Source: Haloferacaceae archaeon (GTDB taxonomy: Archaea > Halobacteriota > Halobacteria > Halobacteriales > Haloferacaceae). Taken from it: a stretch of 6,133 nucleotides of DNA. Positions 6,114 to 6,133 of the stretch are shown piece by piece. Where the stretch lies: contig JAQCMZ010000508.1 of NCBI GenBank assembly GCA_028274825.1, forward strand, positions 1-6,133. Reading direction: 5' to 3'. Each line of letters opens with the position of its first letter. Positions within the stretch are counted from its first letter, which is position 1. The translations under genes and the position numbers were made by a program. The notes under the pieces were generated by a model. That model was not told where the DNA came from, did no database searches, and saw only the letters and a list, made by a program, of their open reading frames with translations.

Positions 6114-6132
6114 AACCGTTCTATGACACCCT
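6114..6132 (-). repeat. Right terminal inverted repeat
   Basis: AACCGTTCTATGACACCCT on the plus strand, the reverse complement of AGGGTGTCATAGAACGGTT. The window ends one base later, which could mean an assembly break at a multi-copy repeat. Confidence 0.6.
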
Positions 6133-6133
6133 T

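Larger units (their letters stand above)
5986..6132. mobile_element. MITE-like or internally deleted IS segment with 19-bp terminal inverted repeats
   Basis: AGGGTGTCATAGAACGATT at 5986-6004 matches the reverse complement of 6114-6132 (AACCGTTCTATGACACCCT) at 18 of 19 positions, with 16 consecutive matches at the outer end. The segment is 147 bp and has no transposase frame. Perfect outer ends, inward orientation and small size are typical of a non-autonomous element mobilised by a related IS elsewhere in the genome. Only one base remains after the right repeat, so the target-site duplication cannot be checked and the IS family is not identified. The alternative is a long-range hairpin in the upstream region of the phosphoesterase gene. 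Confidence 0.55.

Overview
The window looks like chromosomal DNA of a halophilic archaeon (class Halobacteria). The supporting signs are GC-rich, Asp/Glu-heavy proteins, AT-rich TATA-type boxes about 25-30 bp before the preferred ATG codons with no Shine-Dalgarno sequence (leaderless transcripts), and three protein types typical of haloarchaea. I cannot place it to genus.

Three genes are well supported. (1) On the minus strand, 355-3456 encodes a very long fused flavoprotein/iron-sulfur oxidoreductase: a GlcD/Dld-like FAD dehydrogenase joined to two 4Fe-4S sites and a GlpC/GlcF-like CCG region. It is probably a membrane-associated 2-hydroxyacid (D-lactate or glycolate type) dehydrogenase that passes electrons to the respiratory chain. 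(2) On the plus strand, 3908-4207 encodes a 99-residue PRC-barrel protein that resembles CdpB1, a haloarchaeal cell-division protein. (3) On the minus strand, 4421-5875 encodes a TrkA-N / DHH / DHHA1 phosphoesterase, likely acting on small nucleotides or cyclic-dinucleotide products. Genes 1 and 2 diverge from a 451-bp spacer carrying both promoters and several short palindromes. Genes 2 and 3 converge over a 213-bp spacer.

Both edges hold structured non-coding DNA. At the left, 1-354 has no convincing gene but contains strong stem-loops. The best one (226-277) resembles the right-end/guide-RNA hairpin of IS200/IS605-type TnpB elements, so it may be a decayed element. At the right, a 19-bp inverted repeat with one mismatch bounds a 147-bp segment (5986-6132) that looks like a MITE or an internally deleted insertion sequence just upstream of the phosphoesterase gene. 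The window ends one base after this repeat, so a target-site duplication cannot be tested.

The genes do not form one pathway in any obvious way. The main biological interest is the proximity of a cell-division PRC-barrel protein and a possible nucleotide second-messenger phosphodiesterase, the candidate operator built around the oxidoreductase TATA box, and the edge elements. I did not find CRISPR arrays, rRNA, tRNA or a clearly new defence-type system.
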